Shown here in pieces: positions 1 to 7,167 of a DNA stretch of 64,000 nucleotides. Position numbers and translations under genes: made by a program. The stretch is taken from positions 1 through 64,000 of the forward strand of contig NZ_JAWDKA010000007.1 in the NCBI RefSeq assembly GCF_032714615.1, read 5' to 3'. Position 1 is the stretch's first letter, and each line of letters starts with the position of its first letter. The notes beneath the pieces are model-generated. The model was not told where the DNA came from, searched no databases, and saw only the letters and a program-made list of their open reading frames with translations. This DNA comes from Methanorbis furvi (GTDB lineage Archaea; Halobacteriota; Methanomicrobia; Methanomicrobiales; Methanocorpusculaceae).

Positions 1-113
1 GATGGGGACACGATTGCCGGCAGAGGTCGGGCGGCGAAGCCGCCTCAGACCGAGCATGACGCGAAAGCGGCATGCGAGACAATTCTACTCCCGTTCAAAT
101 CGGGAACTTGGCT
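1..113 (+). ncRNA. tRNA-Cys-like RNA with 54-nt insertion (5' truncated by window)
   Basis: This is the first of four tandem tRNA-Cys units; its acceptor 5' strand lies before the window. It differs from the next copy (164-289) at one base (position 6) over the shared 113 nt. A T arm (TCCCG, TTCAAAT, CGGGA), the acceptor 3' strand ACTTGGC and discriminator T are present. Between the anticodon region CGGCAGA and the 3' anticodon strand lies a 54-nt insertion that folds into two hairpins. It could be a functional structured RNA, an intron-bearing tRNA, or a duplicated tRNA invaded by a palindromic element. Confidence 0.6.
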
Positions 114-163
114 TTTCCTGAGAAATCAGGATACCAATGAATTAAACAAACAAAAAATAACAT

Positions 164-289
164 GCCAAGTTGGTGAGATGGAGACACGATTGCCGGCAGA
201 GGTCGGGCGGCGAAGCCGCCTCAGACCGAGCATGACGCGAAAGCGGCATGCGAGACAATTCTACTCCCGTTCAAATCGGGAACTTGGCT
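164..289 (+). ncRNA. tRNA-Cys-like RNA with 54-nt two-hairpin insertion (complete copy)
   Basis: The 7-bp acceptor stem (GCCAAGT with ACTTGGC) and discriminator T are identical to the normal tRNA-Cys genes at 340 and 463. The D arm (GTG/CAC with GG in the loop) and a 5-bp T arm are intact. The anticodon loop reads CGGCAGA instead of CTGCAGA, so GCA is kept but the universal U33 is G. Positions 201-254 are inserted. They fold into a GGTC/GACC stem capped by GGCGGC-GAA-GCCGCC (206-220) and a GCATG/CATGC stem with CGC-GAAA-GCG inside (230-251). The remaining anticodon stem is ATTG/CAAT with a C-A mismatch at 31-39. I could not find a good bulge-helix-bulge splice motif, so removal as an intron is not supported. 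Confidence 0.65.
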
Positions 290-339
290 TTTCCTGAGAA
301 ATCGGGATACCAATGAATTAAACAAACAAAAAATAACAT

Positions 340-411
340 GCCAAGTTGGCGGAGTGGCCACGCAATTGCCTGCAGAGCAATTTTACGCCTGTTCAAATCA
401 GGCACTTGGCT
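340..411 (+). tRNA. tRNA-Cys(GCA), copy 1
   Basis: The 72-nt cloverleaf is complete: acceptor GCCAAGT/ACTTGGC (7 bp), D stem GCG/CGC, anticodon stem ATTGC/GCAAT with loop CTGCAGA (anticodon GCA), 5-nt variable loop, T stem GCCTG/CAGGC with loop TTCAAAT, and discriminator T73 as expected for cysteine tRNA. CCA is not encoded. A downstream hairpin (CCTGA-GAAA-TCAGG) follows each unit. The gene lies upstream of SepCysS, the enzyme acting on its Sep-charged form. Confidence 0.95.
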
Positions 412-462
412 TTTCCTGAGAAATCAGGATACCAAATGAATCAAACAAACAAAAAATTACAT

Positions 463-534
463 GCCAAGTTGGCGGAGTGGCCACGCAATTGCCTGCAGAG
501 CAATTTTACGCCTGTTCAAATCAGGCACTTGGCT
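463..534 (+). tRNA. tRNA-Cys(GCA), copy 2
   Basis: This is identical in the cloverleaf to the copy at 340 and lies 123 nt further on. The spacer between copies is AT-rich and itself repeated (CCTGA-GAAA-TCAGG hairpin, then a run rich in AAACAAAC). Two identical tRNA-Cys genes in tandem are unusual for a compact archaeal genome and suggest recent tandem duplication. Confidence 0.95.
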
Positions 535-663
535 TTTCCTGAGAAATCAGGATACAGAAAAAATTCCAAGCACCAGACCACTCCCGAAAAACACGGGAAA
601 ATCGAAACCAGCCGCACTGTATCCATGCGGGATAGCAAATGAACCGGATATGCACCTGATACT

Positions 664-843
664 ATGTCACAAAGAGCTATTGATGCGGTGTTCACCGGTC
701 TGTATCAGCTGACCGACATCCGTGCCGTTCTTCGCAGAACCGCACCCCTGCATCAGCTGAACGATTCGGAGAAAGAAAGTACGAAGAAAGCGATCGAACA
801 GGTTCGAAAACAGCTCATCATTCTTGAGGAGGAGCTGTTATGA
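664..843 (+). CDS. 59-aa helical protein coupled to SepCysS (possible mini SepCysE-like partner)
   Basis: This short ORF ends in TGA overlapping the SepCysS start codon (ATGA, 840-843), so translation is probably coupled. The product begins MSQRAIDAVFTGLYQLTDIR and ends in a charged amphipathic helix (about residues 35-59: KESTKKAIEQ then a Glu-rich tail). There is no signal peptide or membrane segment. In class I methanogens a bridging protein, SepCysE, links SepRS and SepCysS. A small helical protein translationally coupled to SepCysS could play a comparable docking role, but that is inference from position and helical character, not from recognised homology. No Shine-Dalgarno sequence is evident, so it may be leaderless. 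Confidence 0.6.
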   Translation: MSQRAIDAVFTGLYQLTDIRAVLRRTAPLHQLNDSEKESTKKAIEQVRKQLIILEEELL

Positions 844-2024
844 CCGTCCGATGCGCAGCAGGAATTGAAACGCGAACCGTTGAAGAGGGATCGATTAACT
901 TAGACCCCATTCAGGCGGCAGGACGGCTTACCCCTGAAGCAATGAAGGCCGTTATTGCCTGGGGCGACGGCTACTCGGTCTGCGACCACTGCCACAAACC
1001 ATTCCGTTTAGACTATGTCACCAACCCGCCGATCGCAGACTTTCACACCGATCTCGCCCAGTGGCTCGGCATGGACAAATCCCAAGTGGTGCCGGGCGCA
1101 CGCCGTGCGTTTCAGGAGGTAACCGGAGCGCTCGTCGGCAAAGGCGAGCCGGTGATGATGACCGGTATGGGCCACTACACCGCATACCTCTCGGTCGAGG
1201 TGGTGAACGGTGTCGTCCGCGAAATTCCGCAGACACCGGATCATCACATCACCGCAGACACCGCCGCCGAACGAATCGAGGCAGCGGTCAGAGAGTTCGG
1301 ATACGCGCCCAAGCTGCTCTTCATTGATGCGGTGGACTTCATGTATGGAAATATGCATGATGTGAAGGGCGTTGCAAAGGTTGCGCACCAGTACGATATC
1401 CCGGTACTCTACAATGGTGTCTACACGGTAGGCGTTCTGCCGGTGAACGGCAGAGAGCTTGGCGTTGACTTTGTGGTCGGGTCCGGCCACAAGAGTATGG
1501 CAGCCCCTGCGCCGTCGGGTGTTCTTGCAACAACCGATGAGTACGCTGATGTTGTTCTGCGGACGACGAAGATCTCAGGCGACGTGACCGGCAGAAAATT
1601 CGGCATTAAGCAGGTGGGCATCCTCGGCTGCTCGCTGATGGGTGCGCCGATCGTGGGACTGATTGCGTCGTTTCCGGCGGTGAAGGAGCGGGTGAACCAC
1701 TGGGATGAGGAGCTGGCGAACCATAAGATTGTGATCGATGCATTACAGTCAATCGAAGGGACGAAGGTGGCTTCCGAGTTCCCGCGCCGTCATACGCTGA
1801 CGAGAATGGACACGGCTGGATCGTTTGATGTGGTTGCCCGCACGCATAAGAAACGCGGATTTTTCCTCTCAAGTGCTCTTGCAAAGCGTGGTATCACCGG
1901 TATTATGCCCGGGGTTACGAAGCAGTGGAAATTCAATACGTATGGTCTCACACGGGAACAGGCAGAGTATCTGGCTGATTCCTTTGTGGATATTGCAGAA
2001 GAGAACGGCCTGCGGGTTGGATAA
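840..2024 (+). CDS. pscS: O-phospho-L-seryl-tRNA:Cys-tRNA synthase (SepCysS)
   Basis: This PLP enzyme (394 aa) converts phosphoseryl-tRNA(Cys), made by SepRS, into Cys-tRNA(Cys) in the cytoplasm. It is the tRNA-dependent route to cysteine in methanogens and Archaeoglobus. The fold-type I core is clear: the Schiff-base lysine is K218 in GSGHKSMAAP, and the three cysteines typical of the family are seen at C48, C51 (SVCDHCHKPF) and about C264 (ILGCSLMG). Length is normal. The gene overlaps the upstream 59-codon ORF by 4 nt and lies about 300 nt downstream of two tRNA-Cys genes, so substrate tRNA and enzyme share one locus. The SepRS gene is not in the window. Confidence 0.93.
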   Translation: MTVRCAAGIETRTVEEGSINLDPIQAAGRLTPEAMKAVIAWGDGYSVCDHCHKPFRLDYVTNPPIADFHTDLAQWLGMDKSQVVPGARRAFQEVTGALVGKGEPVMMTGMGHYTAYLSVEVVNGVVREIPQTPDHHITADTAAERIEAAVREFGYAPKLLFIDAVDFMYGNMHDVKGVAKVAHQYDIPVLYNGVYTVGVLPVNGRELGVDFVVGSGHKSMAAPAPSGVLATTDEYADVVLRTTKISGDVTGRKFGIKQVGILGCSLMGAPIVGLIASFPAVKERVNHWDEELANHKIVIDALQSIEGTKVASEFPRRHTLTRMDTAGSFDVVARTHKKRGFFLSSALAKRGITGIMPGVTKQWKFNTYGLTREQAEYLADSFVDIAEENGLRVG

Positions 2025-2065
2025 ACCCTTGGACTATTTTTTTGTATGTGGTTTTGCTTGAGCCT

Positions 2066-2272
2066 CCCACGGAAAAACCGAACACGCAGAAAATCTCACG
2101 GAAAAAAAACATCACGGAGCAGACGTGAACATCACAGAAATATCGTTTCAAATCTGAGTTCCGTGATGTTCACGTCTGCTCTGCGATGTTTTTTTTCTGT
2201 GATATTTCAGTGTGGTCCTGCGAAGCAGTAAGCAGGCCGAAGGCATGCGTTCCGTGTTTTCCGTGGGCTGAA
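2066..2272. repeat. Intergenic palindromic element, family A (copy A1)
   Basis: Family A elements start CCCACGGAAAAACGGAAC and end with its reverse complement (CCGTGGG). Inside are arms containing ATCACGGAGCAGACGTGAAC and its inverse, so the whole transcript could fold into one long hairpin. A1 sits between SepCysS and cofE, which converge. Its right part (2216-2250) carries a truncated inverted copy of the GC-rich module (GCAGGCCGAAGGCATGCG) that is typical of family B, so the two families share parts. Other family A copies lie at 24195-24340, 27097-27484 (split) and 34432-34590. Confidence 0.85.
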
Positions 2273-2296
2273 TTTTGTTTAGAATAAAGCCGAAAA

Positions 2297-3067
2297 TCAC
2301 CCATTCCGCGAAAGGCTGCCAAGGAAAAGATCCTCTTCGGGAGCGATGGACTCGATCACCGCATGTTCGGAGAATGTGTAGCGGTAACCCCGGACCAGCA
2401 CGACCGGCACGCCCTCATTTGCTTCGCCCATGAGAAGCTCGGCGGTGGAGGCGAGCGAGTCGGCAATAGCACGGCGGGTGACCTGAAGCTCGTGACCGAA
2501 GAGGTCAGCCTTGCCGCGTTCGTCGGTGATTGGAAGAATGCCGGAACAGCCGATGGCAACACCGGAGACACCGAGCCGCATGGCATGTGTGCGGGAGTCG
2601 ATGATGATGACTGCGGTCTCTTTGCCGGTTCGTTCCCGTATTTCTTTTCGAATTCGCGCCGCACTTGCATCGGCGTCTTTGGGAAGGAGGGTGACCCAGC
2701 CGTCAGGAGCGTTGGACTCATCAACTCCTGCGTTTGGAAGCACGAGGTTGCCCCGCGATGCGAGTAAAAAACCGGGGATGCCGCCAAGGATGCGGTCGCT
2801 TTCATCGATAACAACCTGGGCAAGACGGGGGTCAAGCGAATATTTTTTTCCGAGCGTTTCAGCCTGCGACCCGGGCACGACGTCGGCGAGCCGGATGTTT
2901 CGTCCTTCGGTGGTGGACAGCGGAGACTCGGCGAAGAGGAGAATATCATTGTCGGCGATTGTTTGTGCGTCGGTTGCAGATAGTGCCGTAAGCACGCGGT
3001 CGACAATGTCGTCCCCCGGTTGCAGGAGGCCGGTGGATATCCCATAGACGGAAAAACCCGGATTCAT
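2297..3067 (-). CDS. cofE: Coenzyme F420-0:L-glutamate ligase
   Basis: CofE adds gamma-linked glutamates to F420-0 using GTP, finishing the deazaflavin hydride carrier of methanogenesis. The 256-aa protein has the family's N-terminal pattern (VYGISTGLLQPGDDIVDRVL, then a DILLFAES segment replacing the usual DILVVTSK) and the conserved central region (LVLPNAGVDESNAPDGWVTL) and C-terminal block (DSRTHAMRLGVSGVAIGCSG; DLFGHELQVTRRAIADSLAS). These match F420 ligases over their full length. It stands alone, convergent with SepCysS, with a repeat element on each side. Confidence 0.93.
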   Translation of the reverse strand: MNPGFSVYGISTGLLQPGDDIVDRVLTALSATDAQTIADNDILLFAESPLSTTEGRNIRLADVVPGSQAETLGKKYSLDPRLAQVVIDESDRILGGIPGFLLASRGNLVLPNAGVDESNAPDGWVTLLPKDADASAARIRKEIRERTGKETAVIIIDSRTHAMRLGVSGVAIGCSGILPITDERGKADLFGHELQVTRRAIADSLASTAELLMGEANEGVPVVLVRGYRYTFSEHAVIESIAPEEDLFLGSLSRNG

Positions 3068-3127
3068 TGTGATAATAATTGGCGCTGAATACCTATGTGG
3101 GTTGTGTTTGAGCGGTTGTGTGATCTT

Positions 3128-3397
3128 GAAACGCGAATAACGCGAATAGAACGCCTCCGGCCAAACGCGAATGGCGCGAATAGCGCGAATAGCATGCCTT
3201 CGGCCTGCTCACCGCTTTGCACGCCGTTCCGTCGTGCTCACTGCTTCGCAACTTCACGGAATAAAAAATTGCCAAAGGCGATTTTTAGAGGAAAAAAAGA
3301 CTTGGTATTTTATTTTAGATAGAAGCATCCAAAGAAACAAAAAAAATTGAAAAAAATCGCCATTGGCGATTTTTCATTCGCGTTATTCGCGTTTGAC
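3128..3397. repeat. Intergenic palindromic element, family B (copy B1)
   Basis: The left end (3129-3147) AAACGCGAATAACGCGAAT is exactly inverted at the right end (3376-3394). Just inside lie small palindromes of the type AAATCGCCATTGGCGATTT, and the left half holds the GC-rich module starting GCATGCCTTCGGCCTGCTCA. The right end overlaps the last codons of the dihydropteroate-synthase-like gene, giving its terminal KRE-stop. Other family B copies: 5561-5860, 11031-11256, 15311-15517, 22634-22690 (half) and 45755-45995. Confidence 0.88.
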
Positions 3398-4201
3398 CGA
3401 ACGCATCAGTTGCTCAAACACCGAAACAACATCCCGCACTGCCGCAACATCATGCACCCGGACAACATCCGCACCCTGCTCAAGAAGAAAAAACAGCACG
3501 CCAAGCGTACCATACAGCCGCTCTCCCGCAGGTTTTCCCACAGTATCTCCGATAAACGCCTTTCGAGAAACCGCCGCAAGCAGCGGACGGTCAAACTCCT
3601 GCAACAAAGAAAACCTCCGGCACAGCTCCCAGTCCGCATCAAATGACCGCTCCTCAACCCACTTCCCCACTCCGGGATCAAGAATCAGATCACAAATCCC
3701 AAACCGCTCCGCCCGCTCGCACACCAGCCGCAGTGCAGAAAACGTCTCAGAAAAATCAACCGGATCACCGGGCCTGTTCCCTGCCGCCATCGCAATCACC
3801 GGAAGGCCGGAATCAGCCGCAATTTTTGCATACAAAGGATTCCCAAGCCCGTTAATATCATTGATCGCAGCAATATCATACCGCAGCGCAGCATCCAGAA
3901 CCTCAGGATGCATCGTATCAAGCGACAGAACAGCTCCGCAGCCGCGAAGTTCCCGCAGCGCCGCAACAACCCGTTCACGCTCCTCAGAAACACTCAAGGG
4001 CGGAGCAGAAAGCGCAGTGCTCCGTGCACCAAGATCGATTACGTCCGCACCCTCCTGCAGCAGATCCAGCGCCCGCGTAACAATCCGGTCGCACGGAGTA
4101 AACGAGTCCGAAAAAAATGACTCGGGGCTGATGTTCAAAACCCCCATAATCTTTGGTGAACTCCCTGACCCGATCGTCACCCCCTTAACATTTACAACCA
4201 T
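3383..4201 (-). CDS. Dihydropteroate synthase-like protein (pterin biosynthesis)
   Basis: This TIM-barrel protein (272 aa) shows the dihydropteroate synthase signatures KIMGVLNISPESFFSDS near the N-terminus, EGADVIDLGARST, LSLDTMHPEV, AAINDINGL, and DLILDPGVGKW. In methanogens the pathway leads to tetrahydromethanopterin, where the aryl amine is a ribosylated aminobenzene intermediate, rather than folate, so the exact substrate is uncertain. It lies 18 nt downstream of glyA on the same strand, consistent with a one-carbon operon. Its last four codons (VKRE and stop) lie in repeat B1, so the C-terminal tail was probably remodelled by insertion of the element. Confidence 0.85.
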   Translation of the reverse strand: MVVNVKGVTIGSGSSPKIMGVLNISPESFFSDSFTPCDRIVTRALDLLQEGADVIDLGARSTALSAPPLSVSEERERVVAALRELRGCGAVLSLDTMHPEVLDAALRYDIAAINDINGLGNPLYAKIAADSGLPVIAMAAGNRPGDPVDFSETFSALRLVCERAERFGICDLILDPGVGKWVEERSFDADWELCRRFSLLQEFDRPLLAAVSRKAFIGDTVGKPAGERLYGTLGVLFFLLEQGADVVRVHDVAAVRDVVSVFEQLMRSVKRE

Positions 4202-4219
4202 CAGAACCGCCGGAAAACC

Positions 4220-5494
4220 TCACTCCCGAATCTCAGGGTAGAGAGGATAGCGCAGACAAAACGTCGTGACCTCCTCTTTTGTCTCCGCAAGAACCGCCGC
4301 ATCATTTACATTGTGCAGCACCCGTGAAATCCATGCGCCCACCTGCTTGCACTCCTCCTCACGCATGCCCCGTGTTGTGATCGTCGGCGTGCCAAGCCGC
4401 AGACCAGATGTCTCAAACGGTGAGAGGTGTTGACGAGGAATCGTATTTTTGTTCACCGTAATACCGGCGCGGCCGAGCGCAATCTCAGCCTGATGACCGG
4501 AGATTCCCTGTTCCGACAGATCCAGAAGGCATAAGTGATTGTCGGTTCCGCCGGTCACGAGTCTGAATCCTTCGTCCATCAGGGTTGCAGCAAGCACTTT
4601 ACAGTTTTTCACCACCTGATGTGCATACTCTTTGTACTCATTGCTCAGCGCTTCGCGGAAACAGACCGCTTTTGCTGCGATCACATGCATCAGCGGGCCG
4701 CCCTGAAGTCCGGGGAACACCGCTTTGTCAATCGGGTTCGCATACTCTTTGTTGCACATGATCACTCCGCCGCGGGGACCGCGAAGGGTTTTGTGCGTCG
4801 TGGACGTAACATACGTCGTAACGCCGACCGGTGAGTTGTGCAGGCCGGTGCAGCAGAGACCGGAGATATGAGCAATGTCGGCCATGGAGCGTGCGCCCAC
4901 ATCCTCGGCAATTTCGGCGAACGCCTTGAAGTCGATCTCACGCGGGTACGCAGAGGCTCCGCAGACGATGAGGTCAGGTTTTACTTTTCGTGCGGTTGCT
5001 TCGATTTCTGCGTAGTCCAAGAGTTCAGATTCAAGGTTCACGCCGTAGGGGGTGATGGTATAGTATTTGCCGGAGATGTTTGCCGGGTCGCCGTGCGAGA
5101 GGTGACCGCCGTTGTTTAAGCTCTGGCTCAAAATTTTGTCACCGGGTTTTAAAAACGAGAGGTAGACCGCTTCGTTTGCCTGACTGCCGGAGTGCGGCTG
5201 AACGTTGGCATGCTCTGCGCCGAAGAGCCGGCAGAGCCGGTCTCTGGCAATGTTTTCAATCTGGTCGTGATATTCGCATCCGCCGTAGTAGCGTTTGCCG
5301 GGATACCCTTCCGCGTATTTGTTGGTGAGAATAGTTCCCATCGCTTCCATGACTTCGCGGGCAACGACGTTTTCGGATGCAATGAGTTCCAGGCCTTCGA
5401 CCTGACGTTTGTACTCTTTGTTGATCAGATCTGTTATTTCAGGATCAAACTGCCGTAAGAATGACATATCAGTGGTCTGGGCAAGAAACGACAT
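4220..5494 (-). CDS. glyA: Serine hydroxymethyltransferase
   Basis: GlyA interconverts serine and glycine with transfer of a hydroxymethyl group to the pterin carrier, probably H4MPT here. Seen are the N-terminal block [24 protein letters not shown], the substrate and PLP regions ([17 protein letters not shown]), and the PLP lysine in [13 protein letters not shown]. Three in-frame ATGs are possible (5503, 5494, 5467). A TATA-like TTATAT (complement of 5518-5525) is placed about 26 bp from 5494, so I chose a leaderless start there. The N-terminus contains a duplicated MSFL, so 5467 remains an option. Upstream DNA is repeat B2. Confidence 0.95.
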   Translation of the reverse strand: MSFLAQTTDMSFLRQFDPEITDLINKEYKRQVEGLELIASENVVAREVMEAMGTILTNKYAEGYPGKRYYGGCEYHDQIENIARDRLCRLFGAEHANVQPHSGSQANEAVYLSFLKPGDKILSQSLNNGGHLSHGDPANISGKYYTITPYGVNLESELLDYAEIEATARKVKPDLIVCGASAYPREIDFKAFAEIAEDVGARSMADIAHISGLCCTGLHNSPVGVTTYVTSTTHKTLRGPRGGVIMCNKEYANPIDKAVFPGLQGGPLMHVIAAKAVCFREALSNEYKEYAHQVVKNCKVLAATLMDEGFRLVTGGTDNHLCLLDLSEQGISGHQAEIALGRAGITVNKNTIPRQHLSPFETSGLRLGTPTITTRGMREEECKQVGAWISRVLHNVNDAAVLAETKEEVTTFCLRYPLYPEIRE

Positions 5495-5560
5495 ATCCCT
5501 CATATTTGTTACAGAATCATATAACCATCGCGGTCGCTATGAGGTTTGTTGAGGTATGTC

Positions 5561-5860
5561 GATCAAAAAACGCGAATCGCATGTCTTTGGTCAAATGCGA
5601 ATTGCATGCCATCGATCAAACGCGAATCGCATGCCTGCGGCCTGCTCACCGCTTTGCACGCCGTTCCGTCGTGCTCACTGCTTCGCAGCTTCGCGGAATA
5701 GCGCGAATAGCACGAATAAAAAATCACCAATGGCGATTTTTCAAAAAAAAATAATCTTGATTTTTTCCAAACGAAGAGATTTATCTAAAAAATACATTTA
5801 GTAATATCTCAAAAATCGCCATTGGCGATTTTTTATTCGCGTTATTCGCGTTTTTGACCA
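5561..5860. repeat. Intergenic palindromic element, family B (copy B2)
   Basis: The left half has words AACGCGAATCGCATG and CAAATGCGAATTGCATG, then the GC-rich module (about 5630-5695). The right end is ATTCGCGTTATTCGCGTTT, preceded by the palindrome AAATCGCCATTGGCGATTT (about 5812-5832). A second small copy, AAATCACCAATGGCGATTT, lies near 5722-5740. The right end runs into the flavoprotein gene ending at 5842 and encodes its last codons. Confidence 0.88.
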
Positions 5861-7167
5861 GACAAATGATCCTCAGCGAACCGGATCATCGAGTACAGAC
5901 CGTCAGAGATCGGATGAATCTCAAGCATCGGCGAAAACTCATGCACCGTAACACCTTTGCGCACCAGATATCCCAAATACGTCCCCACAAGACCCGTGCC
6001 CGGTCCGGAGCTTGAAAATCCCAAAATTCTACCATCCAAAGGATCCACATTCAGCTCCATCGTCCCGACCGACCCGTCCGACACATGCCACACTGAGCCG
6101 GGGCCTGCAATATTCGGCGACGCAAACGATGCTCCCTCCGCGTCCGCATCGCGGCAGACCGTATAATCAAGACCCAGCACCACGGTAAACGGAATCCGCG
6201 ACAGATCAACTGTTCGCGAAACCCCGAGAATCGCATCAGCCGCCGCAAATCCCTGAAGGCGCGACACCGGCGTAAAATACGGAGCACCAACCACATCCCC
6301 GCACGCATACACTCCCGGAACCGACGTCTCCATTTTCTCATTCACCGCAATCGACCCGTCCGCATTCTTCAACAATCCCCGCACATGCGGAGAGTGCGGC
6401 TGCACACCAGTTGCAAACAGCACCGCATCACACGCAGTCGTCACGCCGCCTGCAACCACCCCTTCCACATGATTCGACCCAAGAACCCGCTCGAGCGGCG
6501 CATTCTCATAAATATGAACCGATGAGAGATCTCTCTGAGCCGCTTTATGCATTCGCGTCGGCAGCATCGAAAGAAACGAGCTTCGCGCAAACACCGACAC
6601 CTCAACACCAAACGCAGAAAAAATATACGCAAACTCAGCCGCAGAAATACTGCCTCCCACAATCGCCATTCTTTTTGGCAGTTCAGGCATCGACCGGATC
6701 GACCGTGCCGTATACGTCCCGGGAAGAGAAACTCCCGGCACATCAGGCACATACATCTCTGCACCGGACGCAACAATCACCGCTTCAGCATCGTCATACA
6801 AAACGCCGTTCGCAATCACCGACCGCCCGTCAACCTCGGCAGTCACCCCGTACTCAATCTTCACTCCGGCATCCAGTGTCTCGCGTTCAAGAATCAGGGA
6901 TAGCCGTTCCTGAATTTTTTCCAGACTCCGCATCACCTCAGGATACCGCACACGCACATCGCCCTCGATGACGCCCGTCTTTTGCAAAAATTCGGTGCCG
7001 CGAATACTGCGGGCAACATCATTCAGCCCGCACACCAGCATACATCCGTCATGCACGCACTGGCCGCCCAGCGCACGCTTCTCAAAAAGAGTTACATCCC
7101 TGCCGGCAGAGGCAAGCCGCACAGCCGCCATCCTGCCGGCCGGCCCTCCACCGACAATATAGATCAT
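5842..7167 (-). CDS. FAD-dependent pyridine nucleotide-disulfide oxidoreductase (dihydrolipoamide dehydrogenase-like)
   Basis: The 441-aa flavoprotein opens with a Rossmann GGGPAGRMAA motif (residues 5-14) and a redox-active disulfide motif GGQCVHDGC (C-X4-C). An NAD(P)-binding segment (KRMAIVGGSISAAEFAYI) and the second FAD motif (PGVYACGDVVGAPYFTPV) follow. This is the order found in dihydrolipoamide dehydrogenase and mercuric reductase. The C-terminal His-Glu catalytic dyad of those enzymes is not obvious (LEIHPISDGLYS), so a different acceptor is likely. It begins immediately after the stop of the upstream gene (TAAATG), so the two form an operon. The last residues, QKRE and stop, are encoded by repeat B2. 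Confidence 0.85.
   Translation of the reverse strand: MIYIVGGGPAGRMAAVRLASAGRDVTLFEKRALGGQCVHDGCMLVCGLNDVARSIRGTEFLQKTGVIEGDVRVRYPEVMRSLEKIQERLSLILERETLDAGVKIEYGVTAEVDGRSVIANGVLYDDAEAVIVASGAEMYVPDVPGVSLPGTYTARSIRSMPELPKRMAIVGGSISAAEFAYIFSAFGVEVSVFARSSFLSMLPTRMHKAAQRDLSSVHIYENAPLERVLGSNHVEGVVAGGVTTACDAVLFATGVQPHSPHVRGLLKNADGSIAVNEKMETSVPGVYACGDVVGAPYFTPVSRLQGFAAADAILGVSRTVDLSRIPFTVVLGLDYTVCRDADAEGASFASPNIAGPGSVWHVSDGSVGTMELNVDPLDGRILGFSSSGPGTGLVGTYLGYLVRKGVTVHEFSPMLEIHPISDGLYSMIRFAEDHLSGQKRE

Noticed and set aside
164-289. Standard archaeal intron at position 37/38 of tRNA-Cys
   Set aside because: The expected 4-bp helix between CGGC (194-197) and the intron 3' end (248-251, ATGC) does not form, and G at position 33 would be abnormal.
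1-540. CRISPR array
   Set aside because: The 123-176 bp periodicity and long near-identical units are tandem tRNA genes, not 28-37 bp repeats with unique spacers.
346-642. 98-codon ORF across the tRNA-Cys genes
   Set aside because: It is the translation of two tandem tRNA genes (the AEWPRNCLQSNF repeat is tRNA sequence).
5461-5801. ORFs over repeat B2
   Set aside because: They translate repeat words only, and similar products appear at every family B copy.
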